From: Paracoccaceae bacterium
GTDB lineage: Bacteria; Pseudomonadota; Alphaproteobacteria; Rhodobacterales; Rhodobacteraceae
NCBI GenBank assembly: GCA_902543185.1
Contig: CACBXB010000004.1
Coordinates: 1 to 64,000 of the forward strand
Direction of reading: 5' to 3'
Length of the DNA stretch: 64,000 nucleotides
Shown here piece by piece: positions 9,226 to 17,820 of the stretch. Made by a program: the position numbers and the translations under genes. Each line of letters starts with the position of its first letter. Position 1 is the first letter of the stretch. The notes beneath the pieces were generated by a model that was not told the DNA's origin, did no database searches, and worked only from the letters and a program-made list of their open reading frames with translations.

Positions 9226-10296
9226 TTGCTTCTAGGCACTAAAATTATTGAGTTTGAAGGTTTAGGACCAGCCCCTTTTGCAGGACGCATGTTAGCAGAG
9301 CTTGGCGCAGATGTGCTAGTTATAAAAAACTTCAATCAAAGGGAAAAATCATTAAAGAATAGTGTATTAAATGCGGGAAAAAAATCAATCTTTCTTGATT
9401 TAAAAGATAAACATGACCATTCCATAGCTTTAGAATTAATCAGAAAAAGCGATGCCCTTATTGAAGGCTTTCGTCCTGGTGTAATGGAGCGCTTAAATCT
9501 TGGTCCCAAAGATCTTAAAAAGGCAAATAAAAGATTGGTCTATGGACGAATGACAGGCTGGGGTCAGACAGGCCCACGGTCTAAACAAGCTGGTCACGAT
9601 CTCAACTATATTGGGCTAAATGGTGCTCTGCATTACGCTTCTCAGGCTGGAGATATACCACAAACGATCCCGACCTTGGTGGGGGATATTGGAGGTGGAT
9701 CACTTTATTTAATCATTGGAATATTATCTGGACTATTAAGCGCTCAAAATACGGGAGAAGGCACTATAGTAGATGCAGCAATTGTTGATGGTTCAGCCCA
9801 TATGATGAATCTTTTGATGTCAATGCAAGATACGGGCTCAATTGAAATGAAACGAGGTCTCAGCCTTTTAGATGGGTCACATTTATCGCGGTGTTACAGA
9901 TGTTCTGATGGGAAATATATTTCGGTACAATGCTTGGAACCCAAATTTTATAATCAATTTTTAGAAGTTTTATCGGTTGATAAAAACCCTCTGATGAAAA
10001 CACAGTACGATAGTTCTCAGTGGAAGGCTCAAACTGAATTTTTAAGTAATATATTCCAGAAAAATTCACAATCTTATTGGACAAAACTATTTTCTGATTT
10101 AGATGTCTGCGTGGCTCCAATTTTAAATCCTGAAGAAGCTGAATCTGATCCTCATATTAAATCAAGAGAAATATGGGTAAGAGAAAATGGCTATTTGATG
10201 GCTTCTGCTGCACCGCGGTTTGATGATAAAAGGCCAAAGACCCTTAAATCTGAAATAGTAGTTGATAAAAAAGATATTATTTCTGACTGGACTTGA
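9226..10296 (+). CDS. CaiB/BaiF family CoA-transferase, alpha-methylacyl-CoA racemase-like
   Basis: 356 aa. The start EFEGLGPAPFAGRMLAELGAD is the CaiB/BaiF nucleotide/CoA site. The residues used by Mycobacterium alpha-methylacyl-CoA racemase are in place: His124 in GHDLNY, Asp154 in GDIGGG and Glu238, almost at the same numbers as the characterised enzyme. This favours racemisation of 2-methyl-branched acyl-CoAs over CoA transfer. The start is a TTG at 9226 after AGAAAG; no better ATG gives the conserved N-terminus. It lies 120 bases after the TRAP operon and 12 bases before a nitroreductase gene. Confidence 0.85.
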   Translation: MLLGTKIIEFEGLGPAPFAGRMLAELGADVLVIKNFNQREKSLKNSVLNAGKKSIFLDLKDKHDHSIALELIRKSDALIEGFRPGVMERLNLGPKDLKKANKRLVYGRMTGWGQTGPRSKQAGHDLNYIGLNGALHYASQAGDIPQTIPTLVGDIGGGSLYLIIGILSGLLSAQNTGEGTIVDAAIVDGSAHMMNLLMSMQDTGSIEMKRGLSLLDGSHLSRCYRCSDGKYISVQCLEPKFYNQFLEVLSVDKNPLMKTQYDSSQWKAQTEFLSNIFQKNSQSYWTKLFSDLDVCVAPILNPEEAESDPHIKSREIWVRENGYLMASAAPRFDDKRPKTLKSEIVVDKKDIISDWT

Positions 10297-10308
10297 GAGA
10301 AAGTAATT

Positions 10309-10980
10309 ATGTCACCAGAACTAAAACACCTTGATAAACTAATGAACCGTCGCTTTTCCTGTCGTGGATTTTTGACTAAAGCAGTAGAGCAAAAATTTAT
10401 AGACCAAATAATTAGGACTGCTCAAAAAGTCCCATCTTGGTGTAACTCGCAACCTTGGCAGGTTATTTTGCTACGGCAAGAGACACGAGAGTTACTTTCT
10501 GAAAAGTTAGTTCATTCAGTAGATCAAGCTTTTGAAACGCCAGATATAGATTTTCCCAAGCGTTATGTGGGTGTTTACAAAACCCGTCGATCTACTTGTG
10601 GATGGCAATTGTATAATGCGGTTGGCGTTCAAAAGGGTGATAGAGAAGGTGCAAGTCAGCAAATGGCGAAAAATTATGAATTTTTTGGCGCACCTCACGT
10701 TGCTATAATAACAACTCCAAAAGACCTTGGAGCTTATGGAATTTTAGACTGTGGAGCTTTTATTACTGCTTTTACTTTAGCAGCCGCGGCAGTTGGAGTT
10801 TCATCAATACCACAAGCTGCGATTGCTGGACGTGCACAGATTGTCCGTAAAGTTTTAAATATTGAAGAAGATCGTGATGTATTATGCGCCATCTCATTCG
10901 GTTTTGTGGATAAAGATAACCCAGCAAATAGTTTTAGAACCCAAAGAGCCAATTTAGGTGAATTCGTAGAATGGGTGTAG
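10309..10980 (+). CDS. Nitroreductase family FMN oxidoreductase
   Basis: 223 aa. The N-terminal RRFSCRGF and the PSWCNSQPWQ segment (about residues 44-53) are the FMN-binding signature of the NfsA/NfsB-type nitroreductase superfamily, and the AAVGVSSIPQAAIAG helix near 160 matches the second half of the fold. These are flavin enzymes that reduce nitro, quinone or other electrophilic groups with NAD(P)H; the physiological substrate cannot be read from sequence. The gene starts 12 bases after the racemase-like gene and is probably co-transcribed with it. Confidence 0.85.
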   Translation: MSPELKHLDKLMNRRFSCRGFLTKAVEQKFIDQIIRTAQKVPSWCNSQPWQVILLRQETRELLSEKLVHSVDQAFETPDIDFPKRYVGVYKTRRSTCGWQLYNAVGVQKGDREGASQQMAKNYEFFGAPHVAIITTPKDLGAYGILDCGAFITAFTLAAAAVGVSSIPQAAIAGRAQIVRKVLNIEEDRDVLCAISFGFVDKDNPANSFRTQRANLGEFVEWV

Positions 10981-11017
10981 ATTTATTAATTTTTCATTTG
11001 TAAATTTTTTAATGTAA

Positions 11018-11674
11018 ATGGATCTATCCAAACCAATTGACATTTACTGTGAGCGTCTGGATATCGGTATATGGGCCGAACCAATAAATGCGCTCACTAA
11101 TGTTGCTTTCATTTTGGCCTCTATTTTTATGTGGTTAAGATGTAAGAATTTGGTTGAGGGCAAGATATTATCCTCTCTTTTATTCTCAATTGGATGCGGT
11201 TCTTTTTTGTTTCATATTTTTGCACAAACTTGGGCAGCCATTTTAGATGTCACGGCAATCCTTTTTTTCATATTGACTTATATCTTCATAGCAAACCGTA
11301 GGTTCTTGGCTTGGTCAAAAATGTTTAGTTTAATTGGCGTCATATTGTTTTTTCCATATCATTTATTTTTGGTGAGCATTTTATCAAATATTCAGTTCTT
11401 TGGTTCATCTGTACACTATACTCCGGTTGCAATTTTGATATTTATCTACTCAGGTTTGTTAACTAAATCTGAACCAAATTTATCTCGCGGATTGTTTGTT
11501 GGTGCGACTATTCTATGTTTATCAATTGTTTTCAGGACTATTGATGAACCACTTTGTTCAATAGTGTCAGTAGGAACTCATTTTGTTTGGCATATTTTGA
11601 ATGCTATCATGCTATCATGGATGATAGAAATTTTAAGAAGACATATGCTTGCAGGTTACTCTCTAGGGCGTTAA
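11018..11674 (+). CDS. Ceramidase-domain (CREST superfamily) membrane protein
   Basis: 218 aa with about seven hydrophobic segments. The opening DIYCERLDIGIWAEPINALTN is the hallmark of bacterial proteins with the alkaline-ceramidase domain. Candidate metal or catalytic residues of the CREST superfamily are visible: GSFLFH in helix 3, a downstream Asp (LDVT) and HFVWH near the C-terminus. Eukaryotic relatives hydrolyse ceramide; in bacteria the substrate is unknown and could be another lipid amide. The ATG at 11018 lacks a strong ribosome site, and the protein ends 27 bases before gatC. Confidence 0.75.
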   Translation: MDLSKPIDIYCERLDIGIWAEPINALTNVAFILASIFMWLRCKNLVEGKILSSLLFSIGCGSFLFHIFAQTWAAILDVTAILFFILTYIFIANRRFLAWSKMFSLIGVILFFPYHLFLVSILSNIQFFGSSVHYTPVAILIFIYSGLLTKSEPNLSRGLFVGATILCLSIVFRTIDEPLCSIVSVGTHFVWHILNAIMLSWMIEILRRHMLAGYSLGR

Positions 11675-11701
11675 ACGGGTTACAAACAGTGGGGTTTTAG
11701 T

Positions 11702-11989
11702 ATGTCGATTGATGAGGATACAGCAGCTAAGGTTGCGAAACTCGCCCGCATTCAAGTTGAAAGTCAGGATCTAGTAGGTCTGGCTAAAGAATTTAACGAT
11801 ATCTTAGGCTTCATTGAGCAGCTGAACGAGGTTGATGTTGAAGGCATTGAACCCATGACATCAGTTACTCCACAGAAGTTAATACGTCGTAGCGATAATA
11901 TTACCGATGGCGATAAACAAACTTCGGTACTTAAAAATGCGCCTCTCTCCAGAGAGGGTTTTTATGCTGTTCCAAAGGTTGTGGAGTAA
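11702..11989 (+). CDS. gatC: Asp-tRNA(Asn)/Glu-tRNA(Gln) amidotransferase subunit C
   Basis: 95 aa, typical GatC length, with [14 protein letters not shown], a short helical body ending in PMTSVTP, and a C-terminal [12 protein letters not shown]. GatC wraps around GatA and stabilises the amidotransferase that converts misacylated Glu-tRNA-Gln (and Asp-tRNA-Asn) to Gln-tRNA and Asn-tRNA. The stop codon overlaps the gatA start (TAATG), so the two are translationally coupled. No gatB is found in this window. Confidence 0.95.
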   Translation: MSIDEDTAAKVAKLARIQVESQDLVGLAKEFNDILGFIEQLNEVDVEGIEPMTSVTPQKLIRRSDNITDGDKQTSVLKNAPLSREGFYAVPKVVE

Positions 11990-13470
11990 TGGCAAACTTA
12001 AACAGTCTTACGATTTCTGAAGCACGAGATAAGTTGAAATCGAAGGAAATATCTTCCCTTGAATTAACAAATAGTTGTCTATCTGCAATAGATGAAGCGG
12101 ATGCTTTAGGTGCCTTTGTCCATAAGACCCCAGAACTAGCCATAGAGCAGGCAAAGCGTGCTGATGAGTGGCTCAAAAAAGAAAATGCTCCTGACCTCTG
12201 CGGTATCCCTTTGGGGATAAAAGATCTTTTTTGCACAAAGGGTGTTGAAAGCCAGGCAGCCAGCCGCATATTGGAAAATTTCAAACCTGAATACGAAAGT
12301 ACTGTTAGCCAGAACCTTCTCAATAATGGGACAGTTATGTTGGGCAAACTTAACATGGATGAGTTTGCAATGGGTAGCTCCAATGAAACCTCCATATATG
12401 GAAATGCCATCAATCCTTGGAAAATTGATGACCGTGGATTAACACCCGGCGGGTCATCTGGAGGATCAGCTACGGCTGTTGCTGCTGATTTATGTTTGGC
12501 TGCTACTGGTACCGATACTGGGGGATCAATTAGGCAGCCTGCAGCATTTACTGGCATAGTTGGAGTAAAACCGACATATGGACGTTGCTCACGCTGGGGG
12601 GTGATCGCATTTGCTAGTTCATTGGATCAGGCAGGTCCGATGACTAAAACAGTTCGTGATGGCGCAATTATGCTAGAGGCTATGGCAGGAAATGATCCAA
12701 AAGATAGCACTTCAGCGAATATAGAAGTCCCAAAATTTGAAGCCATGTTGAATGGTGACATTAAAGGTAAAAGAATAGGTATTCCTAAAGAGTATCGATT
12801 AGATGGGATGCCTAGTGAAATAGAAAAATTATGGTCAGATGGCACTGAAATGTTGCGCCAGGCAGGTGCCAAGATTGAAAATATCTCATTACCGCATACA
12901 AAATATGCCTTGCCTGCATATTACGTTATTGCTCCGGCGGAGGCTTCTTCAAATTTAGCCCGATATGACGGTGTTCGATACGGCCGAAGAGCAGCTTTAT
13001 CATCAGGGGATGGCATAAACGAAATGTACGAAAAAACGCGTGCGGAGGGCTTTGGCCCCGAGGTGAAAAGGAGGGTGATGATTGGAACTTACGTTTTGTC
13101 TGCTGGTTTCTATGATGCATACTACAATAGAGCTCGTAGAGTTAGAGCATTAATTAAAAAGGATTTTGATGAAGTATTTGCAGATGGTATCGATGCTATT
13201 TTGACACCAACAACGCCATCTGCTGCTTTTGGGTTAGGAGAGATGTCAGATGCAGATCCTGTGCAAATGTACTTAAATGATGTATTCACAGTTACAGTTA
13301 ATTTAGCGGGCCTTCCTGGTGTCTCAATTCCTGCCGGAGTTGATAAAGCTGGATTACCATTGGGTCTCCAGGTAATAGGTAGGCCTTGGGAGGAGGGTGA
13401 TATGCTAAATATTGCGTACTCTTTGGAGCAGTCTGCGGGCCTCTCCGCTAAACCATCAAAATGGTGGTAG
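11989..13470 (+). CDS. gatA: Asp-tRNA(Asn)/Glu-tRNA(Gln) amidotransferase subunit A
   Basis: 493 aa amidase-signature enzyme. The catalytic triad is complete: Lys78 in GIKDLF, the cis-Ser at 156 in the GGSSGGSA loop, and nucleophile Ser180 in [10 protein letters not shown]. It releases ammonia from glutamine and channels it to GatB for tRNA-dependent amidation. Length and motifs match functional GatA. It overlaps gatC by one base at the 5' end, and is followed after four bases by a lipoprotein gene that may share its transcript. A 208-codon open frame on the other strand over its first third is a shadow. Confidence 0.97.
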   Translation: MANLNSLTISEARDKLKSKEISSLELTNSCLSAIDEADALGAFVHKTPELAIEQAKRADEWLKKENAPDLCGIPLGIKDLFCTKGVESQAASRILENFKPEYESTVSQNLLNNGTVMLGKLNMDEFAMGSSNETSIYGNAINPWKIDDRGLTPGGSSGGSATAVAADLCLAATGTDTGGSIRQPAAFTGIVGVKPTYGRCSRWGVIAFASSLDQAGPMTKTVRDGAIMLEAMAGNDPKDSTSANIEVPKFEAMLNGDIKGKRIGIPKEYRLDGMPSEIEKLWSDGTEMLRQAGAKIENISLPHTKYALPAYYVIAPAEASSNLARYDGVRYGRRAALSSGDGINEMYEKTRAEGFGPEVKRRVMIGTYVLSAGFYDAYYNRARRVRALIKKDFDEVFADGIDAILTPTTPSAAFGLGEMSDADPVQMYLNDVFTVTVNLAGLPGVSIPAGVDKAGLPLGLQVIGRPWEEGDMLNIAYSLEQSAGLSAKPSKWW

Positions 13471-13474
13471 TTTG

Positions 13475-14326
13475 ATGAAAAACCCACAAATTTTTTTTCC
13501 TGGATTGATAATCTTAATGTACCTCTGCGGCTGTGAACCCACCATTAATTCGCAACAAATCACTCAGAATGCGCAAAATTTGAGAGAAAATGTGCGAAAT
13601 ATAGATACGCAGAGAATAGTCCAAAGTGCTCAAAACGTTAGAGAAAGTGTTCAAAATATAGATACGCAGAGAATAGTCCAAAGTGCTCAAAACGTAAGAG
13701 AAAGTGTTCAAAATATTGATACTAAACAAATAGTTCAGAGCGCTCAAAATTTGAGAGAAAATTTGCAAAATATTAAGCCATCCTCACCTTTGAAAATTCA
13801 AGAACCAAAGACAGCGCCAGAAAGTTTAGAAAATACGGATCCTGTTTTAGCTGAAATTATAGGAACTGTTTTAGAAGAGGAACCACCTTCTACATCAAAG
13901 CCAAGTCCGGATGCTGATGAGTTAGATACAACTAAGTTATCTGATGAAAATGATTTTGAGGCTGTATCGGAGCGACAATCGATAGAGAGTGATGCGGAAA
14001 GATTAAAAAATAATCGTGCTTTATATATACTTGTAGAGCCTACATCTCTTCCAAGAAGGCCAGGTTCAACGGCGCCCAACATTGTTGAATTTGCCATAAA
14101 AACTACAAACCCAGTAGGCACACAATTATACCCGCGGCCATTTGCTAGTGAAACTCGATTTGAATGGAATTGTGCCAAATATAGTTCTCAAAGTGCTGCT
14201 CAAGAGGCTTTTTTATCAAAAGGGGGCCCCAAATTTGACTCAAATGGTTTAGATCCAGATGGAGATGGATTTGCATGTTACTGGGATCCTGGACCTTTTA
14301 GAAGTGTCTTAAAAGAAAATAATTAA
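13475..14326 (+). CDS. Lipoprotein with four 19-residue repeats and an excalibur calcium-binding domain
   Basis: 283 aa from the ATG at 13475. A short signal peptide ends in a lipobox LCGC with Cys20 as the lipidated residue, so the product is membrane-anchored and faces the periplasm or cell surface. Residues 27-102 are four 19-residue repeats rich in Gln, Asn and Ser with the pattern xxIVQSAQNxRExxQNID, likely alpha-helical or coiled. A low-complexity acidic region (about 105-180) follows, and the C-terminus (about 230-275) is an excalibur domain with DPDGDGFAC and two Cys. Excalibur domains occur in extracellular calcium-dependent proteins; there is no catalytic domain here. It sits between gatA and a cell-wall amidase, suggesting an envelope role, but the function is unknown. 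Confidence 0.8.
   Translation: MKNPQIFFPGLIILMYLCGCEPTINSQQITQNAQNLRENVRNIDTQRIVQSAQNVRESVQNIDTQRIVQSAQNVRESVQNIDTKQIVQSAQNLRENLQNIKPSSPLKIQEPKTAPESLENTDPVLAEIIGTVLEEEPPSTSKPSPDADELDTTKLSDENDFEAVSERQSIESDAERLKNNRALYILVEPTSLPRRPGSTAPNIVEFAIKTTNPVGTQLYPRPFASETRFEWNCAKYSSQSAAQEAFLSKGGPKFDSNGLDPDGDGFACYWDPGPFRSVLKENN
13553..13780 (+). repeat. Four direct 57-bp repeats inside the lipoprotein gene
   Basis: Units at 13553-13609, 13610-13666, 13667-13723 and 13724-13780 each encode 19 residues in frame. Units 2 and 3 are almost identical at the DNA level (differing in a few third positions); units 1 and 4 have diverged. Such arrays can gain or lose units by slippage without breaking the frame, so repeat number may vary between strains. 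Confidence 0.9.
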
Positions 14327-14334
14327 TAGTTTCA

Positions 14335-15021
14335 ATGAAATTAATCAAAAAACCCTCTCCAAACTTTGGTTTACGTAGTGAGGGAACTGATATTGAATTT
14401 ATAATTTTGCACTATACTGCAATGAGTACTGAAAAATCTCTGGAAAGACTATGTGACCCAGTTCACGAGGTTTCTTGTCATTATCTTATAGATCCGAGCG
14501 GTATTTGCTATCAGCTTGTAGATGACCGCAAACGTGCTTGGCATGCAGGAAAATCATATTGGCGAGGTTATGTCGATCTTAACTCTCGTTCACTTGGAAT
14601 AGAGCTGGTCAACTCGGGTAATGAGAACTATCCTGAGGCTCAAATGATAAGCTTAATAAGGCTTTTAAAGTATCTTATTGATTCATTTAAACTTAATCCC
14701 AAAAATGTTCTAGGCCATTCCGACATTGCGCCTTCTCGAAAACTTGACCCTGGCAAATGGTTTAACTGGAAAAAACTTGCAGTTAATGGAGTTGGGTTAT
14801 TTCCAGAGGTGAATGCGCCAATTGAGTGCGATAAACAAATATTTTTAGCTCAAGCTGTGCGTGCTGGTTTTAACCCCAATACTAGTTTTGAGCACATCTT
14901 TAAAACTTTCAGGAATCGTTGCCGGCCGAACGTAACAGGAGAATTTGATGGATATGATTGCGCGTTAATGCAGCAATTTGCAGATGCCTTTGATATTGAC
15001 GATTCATCAAATTCAAAATAA
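14335..15021 (+). CDS. N-acetylmuramoyl-L-alanine amidase (Amidase_2, AmpD/AmiD-like)
   Basis: 228 aa. The zinc ligands of the T7-lysozyme/AmpD fold are present: His26 in ILHYTA, His128 in GHSDIAPSRKLDPG, and Asp138, with the catalytic-type Glu90 in LGIELVN. The enzyme cleaves the amide between muramic acid and L-alanine of peptidoglycan or its anhydro fragments. No signal peptide is visible, which argues for a cytoplasmic recycling role like AmpD. About 70 residues after the catalytic domain form a helical region resembling a peptidoglycan-binding domain, though I cannot confirm it. The gene starts 8 bases after the lipoprotein gene and ends 11 bases before rnpB. Confidence 0.85.
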   Translation: MKLIKKPSPNFGLRSEGTDIEFIILHYTAMSTEKSLERLCDPVHEVSCHYLIDPSGICYQLVDDRKRAWHAGKSYWRGYVDLNSRSLGIELVNSGNENYPEAQMISLIRLLKYLIDSFKLNPKNVLGHSDIAPSRKLDPGKWFNWKKLAVNGVGLFPEVNAPIECDKQIFLAQAVRAGFNPNTSFEHIFKTFRNRCRPNVTGEFDGYDCALMQQFADAFDIDDSSNSK

Positions 15022-15031
15022 CCCCTTACCC

Positions 15032-15404
15032 TGCGGATGGCTGGATGGTCGCGAGTATTCTCGAGGAAAGTCCGGACTCCTCAAAGCAGCGGTGCCGGGT
15101 AATGCCCGGGCGGGGTAACCCGACGGAAAGCGCAACAGAAAGTAAACCGCCCGTTTTTTCGGGTAAGGGTGAAAGGGTGGGGTAAGAGCCCACCGAGATC
15201 TTGGTAACAAGGTCTGCATGGCAAGCCCCACCGGGAGCAATGCCGAATAGGAACCTATAAGAAAGCTTGAAAAGGCCTTCTACTTTGCTTTGGAGTTAGG
15301 TTCGGGTAGGCAGCTATAGGGTTTGTAGTAATACAGGCTTTAGATGAATGATCATCCACAAGGTTTTTACCTTTGGACAGAATCCGGCTTACAGGCCATC
15401 CGCA
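15032..15404 (+). ncRNA. rnpB: RNase P RNA (bacterial type A)
   Basis: The catalytic RNA of RNase P, which removes tRNA 5' leaders. The P1 stem pairs GCGGATGGC at the 5' end with GCCATCCGC at the 3' end. Conserved core blocks are visible: GAGGAAAGTCCGGACTCC at about 15062-15079, the CGGAAAGCGCAACAGAAAG region near 15123-15142, GGGTAAGAG, and the 3' block CAGAATCCGGCTTACAGG at about 15378-15395. The total of about 373 bases fits alphaproteobacterial rnpB. It lies between the amidase gene and rpmG. An open frame on the opposite strand over its first half is a chance shadow of the GC-rich RNA. Confidence 0.97.
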
Positions 15405-15453
15405 TTTTATTCATATTTTGTTGATTAAAGTATAAATTTTCAATGTCTAAGTG

Positions 15454-15481
15454 TTGACTTGGCACGTGGCTTGTTTAAAAA
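15454..15481 (+). promoter_or_regulatory. Probable promoter of rpmG
   Basis: TTGACT at 15454-15459 matches a -35 box, and TAAAAA at 15476-15481, 16 bases later, is a plausible -10 box. The rpmG ATG is 56 bases downstream. The match is by eye; no transcription start is known. Confidence 0.4.
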
Positions 15482-15537
15482 GCAACTCTTAGACAAGTTA
15501 TTTGGTCGATTAAATGGCCTAATGCAGGAGTTAAATT

Positions 15538-15705
15538 ATGGCTAAGCCTACAACCATTAAGATCCGCCTTAATTCAAGCGCCGGAACCGGCCACTTTTAT
15601 GTGACGAAAAAAAACGCTCGCACGATGACTGATAAGATGGTTGTTCGTAAATATGACCCCGTTGCTCGTAAACATGTTGAGTATAAAGAGGGAAAGATTA
15701 AGTAG
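15538..15705 (+). CDS. rpmG: 50S ribosomal protein L33
   Basis: 55 aa, below common length cut-offs but unmistakable: [14 protein letters not shown] followed by [13 protein letters not shown] and a basic C-terminus [16 protein letters not shown]. It is the form without the zinc-binding CxxC pairs, as in most Gram-negative bacteria. A GCAGGAG ribosome site lies 7 bases before the ATG. L33 is a small protein of the large ribosomal subunit near the E site. It is a single-gene unit after rnpB and is followed by a hairpin terminator. Confidence 0.95.
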   Translation: MAKPTTIKIRLNSSAGTGHFYVTKKNARTMTDKMVVRKYDPVARKHVEYKEGKIK

Positions 15706-15720
15706 TTAATTTAATAAAAA

Positions 15721-15740
15721 AGGCCACTTGTAAGCGGCCT
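15721..15740. terminator. Bidirectional hairpin terminator between rpmG and the BI-1 gene
   Basis: AGGCC and GGCCT pair around a 10-base loop. On the reverse strand the stem is followed by a run of T (TTTTTTATT), giving a good Rho-independent terminator for the BI-1 gene. On the forward strand the tail CTTAATATTT is weaker but may stop rpmG. Confidence 0.7.
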
Positions 15741-15788
15741 CTTAATATTTAGATTTACGCCATGAAGTTTCTCAATGGCGCTTTTCAC

Positions 15789-16565
15789 TTACTCCGAGTT
15801 ACCCATGAACATAAGTAAAAATTGGAACATATTTAAAAAGTCTAGATATAAACTTAATGCGCCGTGAATAGCCGACTTATCTAACCACTCGCTGTCTCCA
15901 TGGTGAGCATGAGCCACGTACATGTTTTTTATGTTTTGCGTATCATATGCTGTTAGACCAGCAAATATAAGAACTCCAAGCATTGAAATTATCATCATCA
16001 TCATTCCGGAGCCAATGAATAGATTAATAATCATTGCTACAATTAGCCCTATCACTCCCATAATGAGAAATGAACCCCAACCGGAAATGTCTTTCTTTGT
16101 TGTGTAACCCCACAGTGATAACCCGGCAAAAGCAATTGCTGTAACCAAGAATGTTTGAGTGATTGAAAATGTGGTGTAAAAAATAAAAATTGAACTCAGT
16201 GAGACTCCAATGAGAGTAGCAAACACATAGAAAAATAGTTGTGCTGCTTGCGCTGTTGATCTTCTCATAACTGCGCCAAATCCAAAAATCATTAGAAGAG
16301 GTGCAAACATAATCACCCAACGTAAAGGTGAAGTATAAATTGTAGCGCCCAAACCTGTGAGCATTGTTCCATTTTGCATCTGACCCACCGCAAGAGCTGG
16401 ATCTGATGTTGTTGCTAAGCCTGAAATGGCCCAAGCAGCTAAGGCTGTAATAATCATTCCTACGGACATTGTGCCGTAGACTTTATTCATATGAGCCCGT
16501 AGGCCCTCGTCAATTTGACTGGCTCGAGCACCTGACACCGAGCGAATTGTTTCAAAATCTGCCAT
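15789..16565 (-). CDS. Bax inhibitor-1/YccA family membrane protein
   Basis: 258 aa with seven hydrophobic segments and the BI-1 family features: a hydrophilic start of about 30 residues, GFGAVMRRST, FAGLSLWGYTTKKDISGWGSFL in the middle and a C-terminal AYDTQNIKNMY followed by ALSLYLDFLNMFQFLLMF. Bacterial members include YccA, which modulates the FtsH protease, and YbhL; some relatives act as pH-gated calcium leaks. Which role applies here is unknown. Single gene, with a terminator downstream and a GGAGG site before the ATG. Confidence 0.9.
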   Translation of the reverse strand: MADFETIRSVSGARASQIDEGLRAHMNKVYGTMSVGMIITALAAWAISGLATTSDPALAVGQMQNGTMLTGLGATIYTSPLRWVIMFAPLLMIFGFGAVMRRSTAQAAQLFFYVFATLIGVSLSSIFIFYTTFSITQTFLVTAIAFAGLSLWGYTTKKDISGWGSFLIMGVIGLIVAMIINLFIGSGMMMMIISMLGVLIFAGLTAYDTQNIKNMYVAHAHHGDSEWLDKSAIHGALSLYLDFLNMFQFLLMFMGNSE

Positions 16566-16671
16566 TAATACCTCCAGAAAAAAGGATTACTTCTATTGTT
16601 TATAATATTGGTAAACTCTTTCAAATTTTCAACCCATTATTGAATGAAACTTAATAAAATCGATTAAATTT

Positions 16672-17640
16672 TTAACTTTTGTGAACTTTAACTACAACTT
16701 TTCCTGTTGATTTTCGATTTTTCAATAAATCAAGTGCATCTTCAGCCTGATCTAAATTAAATTTATGGCTAATGTGTGGTTTTATCTGACCAGATACATA
16801 CCATTCGAAAAGTTGCTTTAGACTTTCTGTAACTACATTTGGCTTAAACTGTAAAAAGCCCCCCCAATAAAAACCATGAACAGTAACATTTTTAACCAAT
16901 AGATGATTAGCTTTTAGCTGTGGTAAATTACCACTGGCAAATCCAATCAAAATTATTCGAGCTTCCGGATTACACGATTTGAGAGCTGATTTGAATTGTT
17001 CTCCTCCGACTGCATCGTAAACAATATCGATACCACCAAGATCTTTTAAACGGGAAACCAAATCAGGATCGTCTGAATCTAAAACGATATCTGCTCCCTC
17101 TTTCTTGATAATTTTCATTTTTTCGGTACCACGCGCCAAACCTACAACGCGCGCTCCCATCAACTTTCCTAGTTGTACCGCCGTTAGTCCAACGCCTCCA
17201 GAGGCTCCGAGAACAAGTAATGTATCACCGGGCTTAGTCTGTGCCTTATATCCAAGCGCTAAATGACTTGTCCCGTAGGCTATTTGAAAAGCGGCAGCAT
17301 CATCAAAATTCATTTTTTGAGGAAGTTTAACACATCTTGATACATCGAAGCAGCCATATTCAGCCAGGCCCCCTTGTCCTCCAAAAACAGCAACTCTATC
17401 ACCAATTGAAAAATTAGTAACACTTGAACCTAAAGCGTCTACTACTCCAGATACTTCCATACCTAGAACAAACGGGAGTTCAGGAGTCTCTTGATATGTT
17501 CCATTTTTTAAAAGTATGTCTGCAAAATTTAATCCACATGACATTATTTTTAATCTTATCTGGTCTGATTTTGGATTTGGTGTTTGAATATGTTTAATAG
17601 TTGGATTTTTTTCAAAATCAGTAACCTGAAATGCTTTCAA
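16672..17640 (-). CDS. Zinc-independent alcohol dehydrogenase-like oxidoreductase (NADPH:quinone reductase family)
   Basis: 322 aa MDR-superfamily protein. The GroES-like N-terminal domain (about 1-115) has GLNFADILLKNGTYQ and GMEVSGVVDALG; the Rossmann domain has LGASGGVGLTAVQLGK (about 143-158). The structural-zinc cysteines of classical alcohol dehydrogenases are missing, as expected for quinone oxidoreductases and acyl-CoA reductases of this branch. It should reduce quinones or enones with NADPH; the substrate is not determined. Single gene, divergent from hisN. Confidence 0.85.
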   Translation of the reverse strand: MKAFQVTDFEKNPTIKHIQTPNPKSDQIRLKIMSCGLNFADILLKNGTYQETPELPFVLGMEVSGVVDALGSSVTNFSIGDRVAVFGGQGGLAEYGCFDVSRCVKLPQKMNFDDAAAFQIAYGTSHLALGYKAQTKPGDTLLVLGASGGVGLTAVQLGKLMGARVVGLARGTEKMKIIKKEGADIVLDSDDPDLVSRLKDLGGIDIVYDAVGGEQFKSALKSCNPEARIILIGFASGNLPQLKANHLLVKNVTVHGFYWGGFLQFKPNVVTESLKQLFEWYVSGQIKPHISHKFNLDQAEDALDLLKNRKSTGKVVVKVHKS

Positions 17641-17820
17641 TATATCATCCTCATATGCTACATGGAAAATTTATCTTATTTGGATGATATAGCTTTTTAG
17701 TTCTGAAAAAAAAAGCTTATTGATTTTACAAATTTATATAAAATTTTATAACGATAATTAAACTACTGTTTGTTATAAACTTCGTTTTTTGTTAATTAGC
17801 ACTCAATAAAAGGGTGCTCT

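Noticed and set aside
11931-12557. 208-codon open frame on the strand opposite gatA
   Set aside because: It lies wholly over gatCA, which has a complete catalytic triad. The opposite frame has no ribosome site and no recognisable domain.
13553-13780. Direct repeats considered as a CRISPR array
   Set aside because: The units are adjacent without spacers, are in frame and encode a protein repeat.
15013-15240. 75-codon open frame opposite rnpB
   Set aside because: The DNA is a well-conserved structural RNA; the frame is a by-product of its GC-rich stems.
17798-17818. CIRCE-like repeat AGCACTC-N7-GGGTGCT before hisN
   Set aside because: CIRCE needs nine spacer bases and perfect arms and normally precedes chaperone genes. 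Here the spacer is seven, one arm base differs, and the repeat overlaps the ribosome site.
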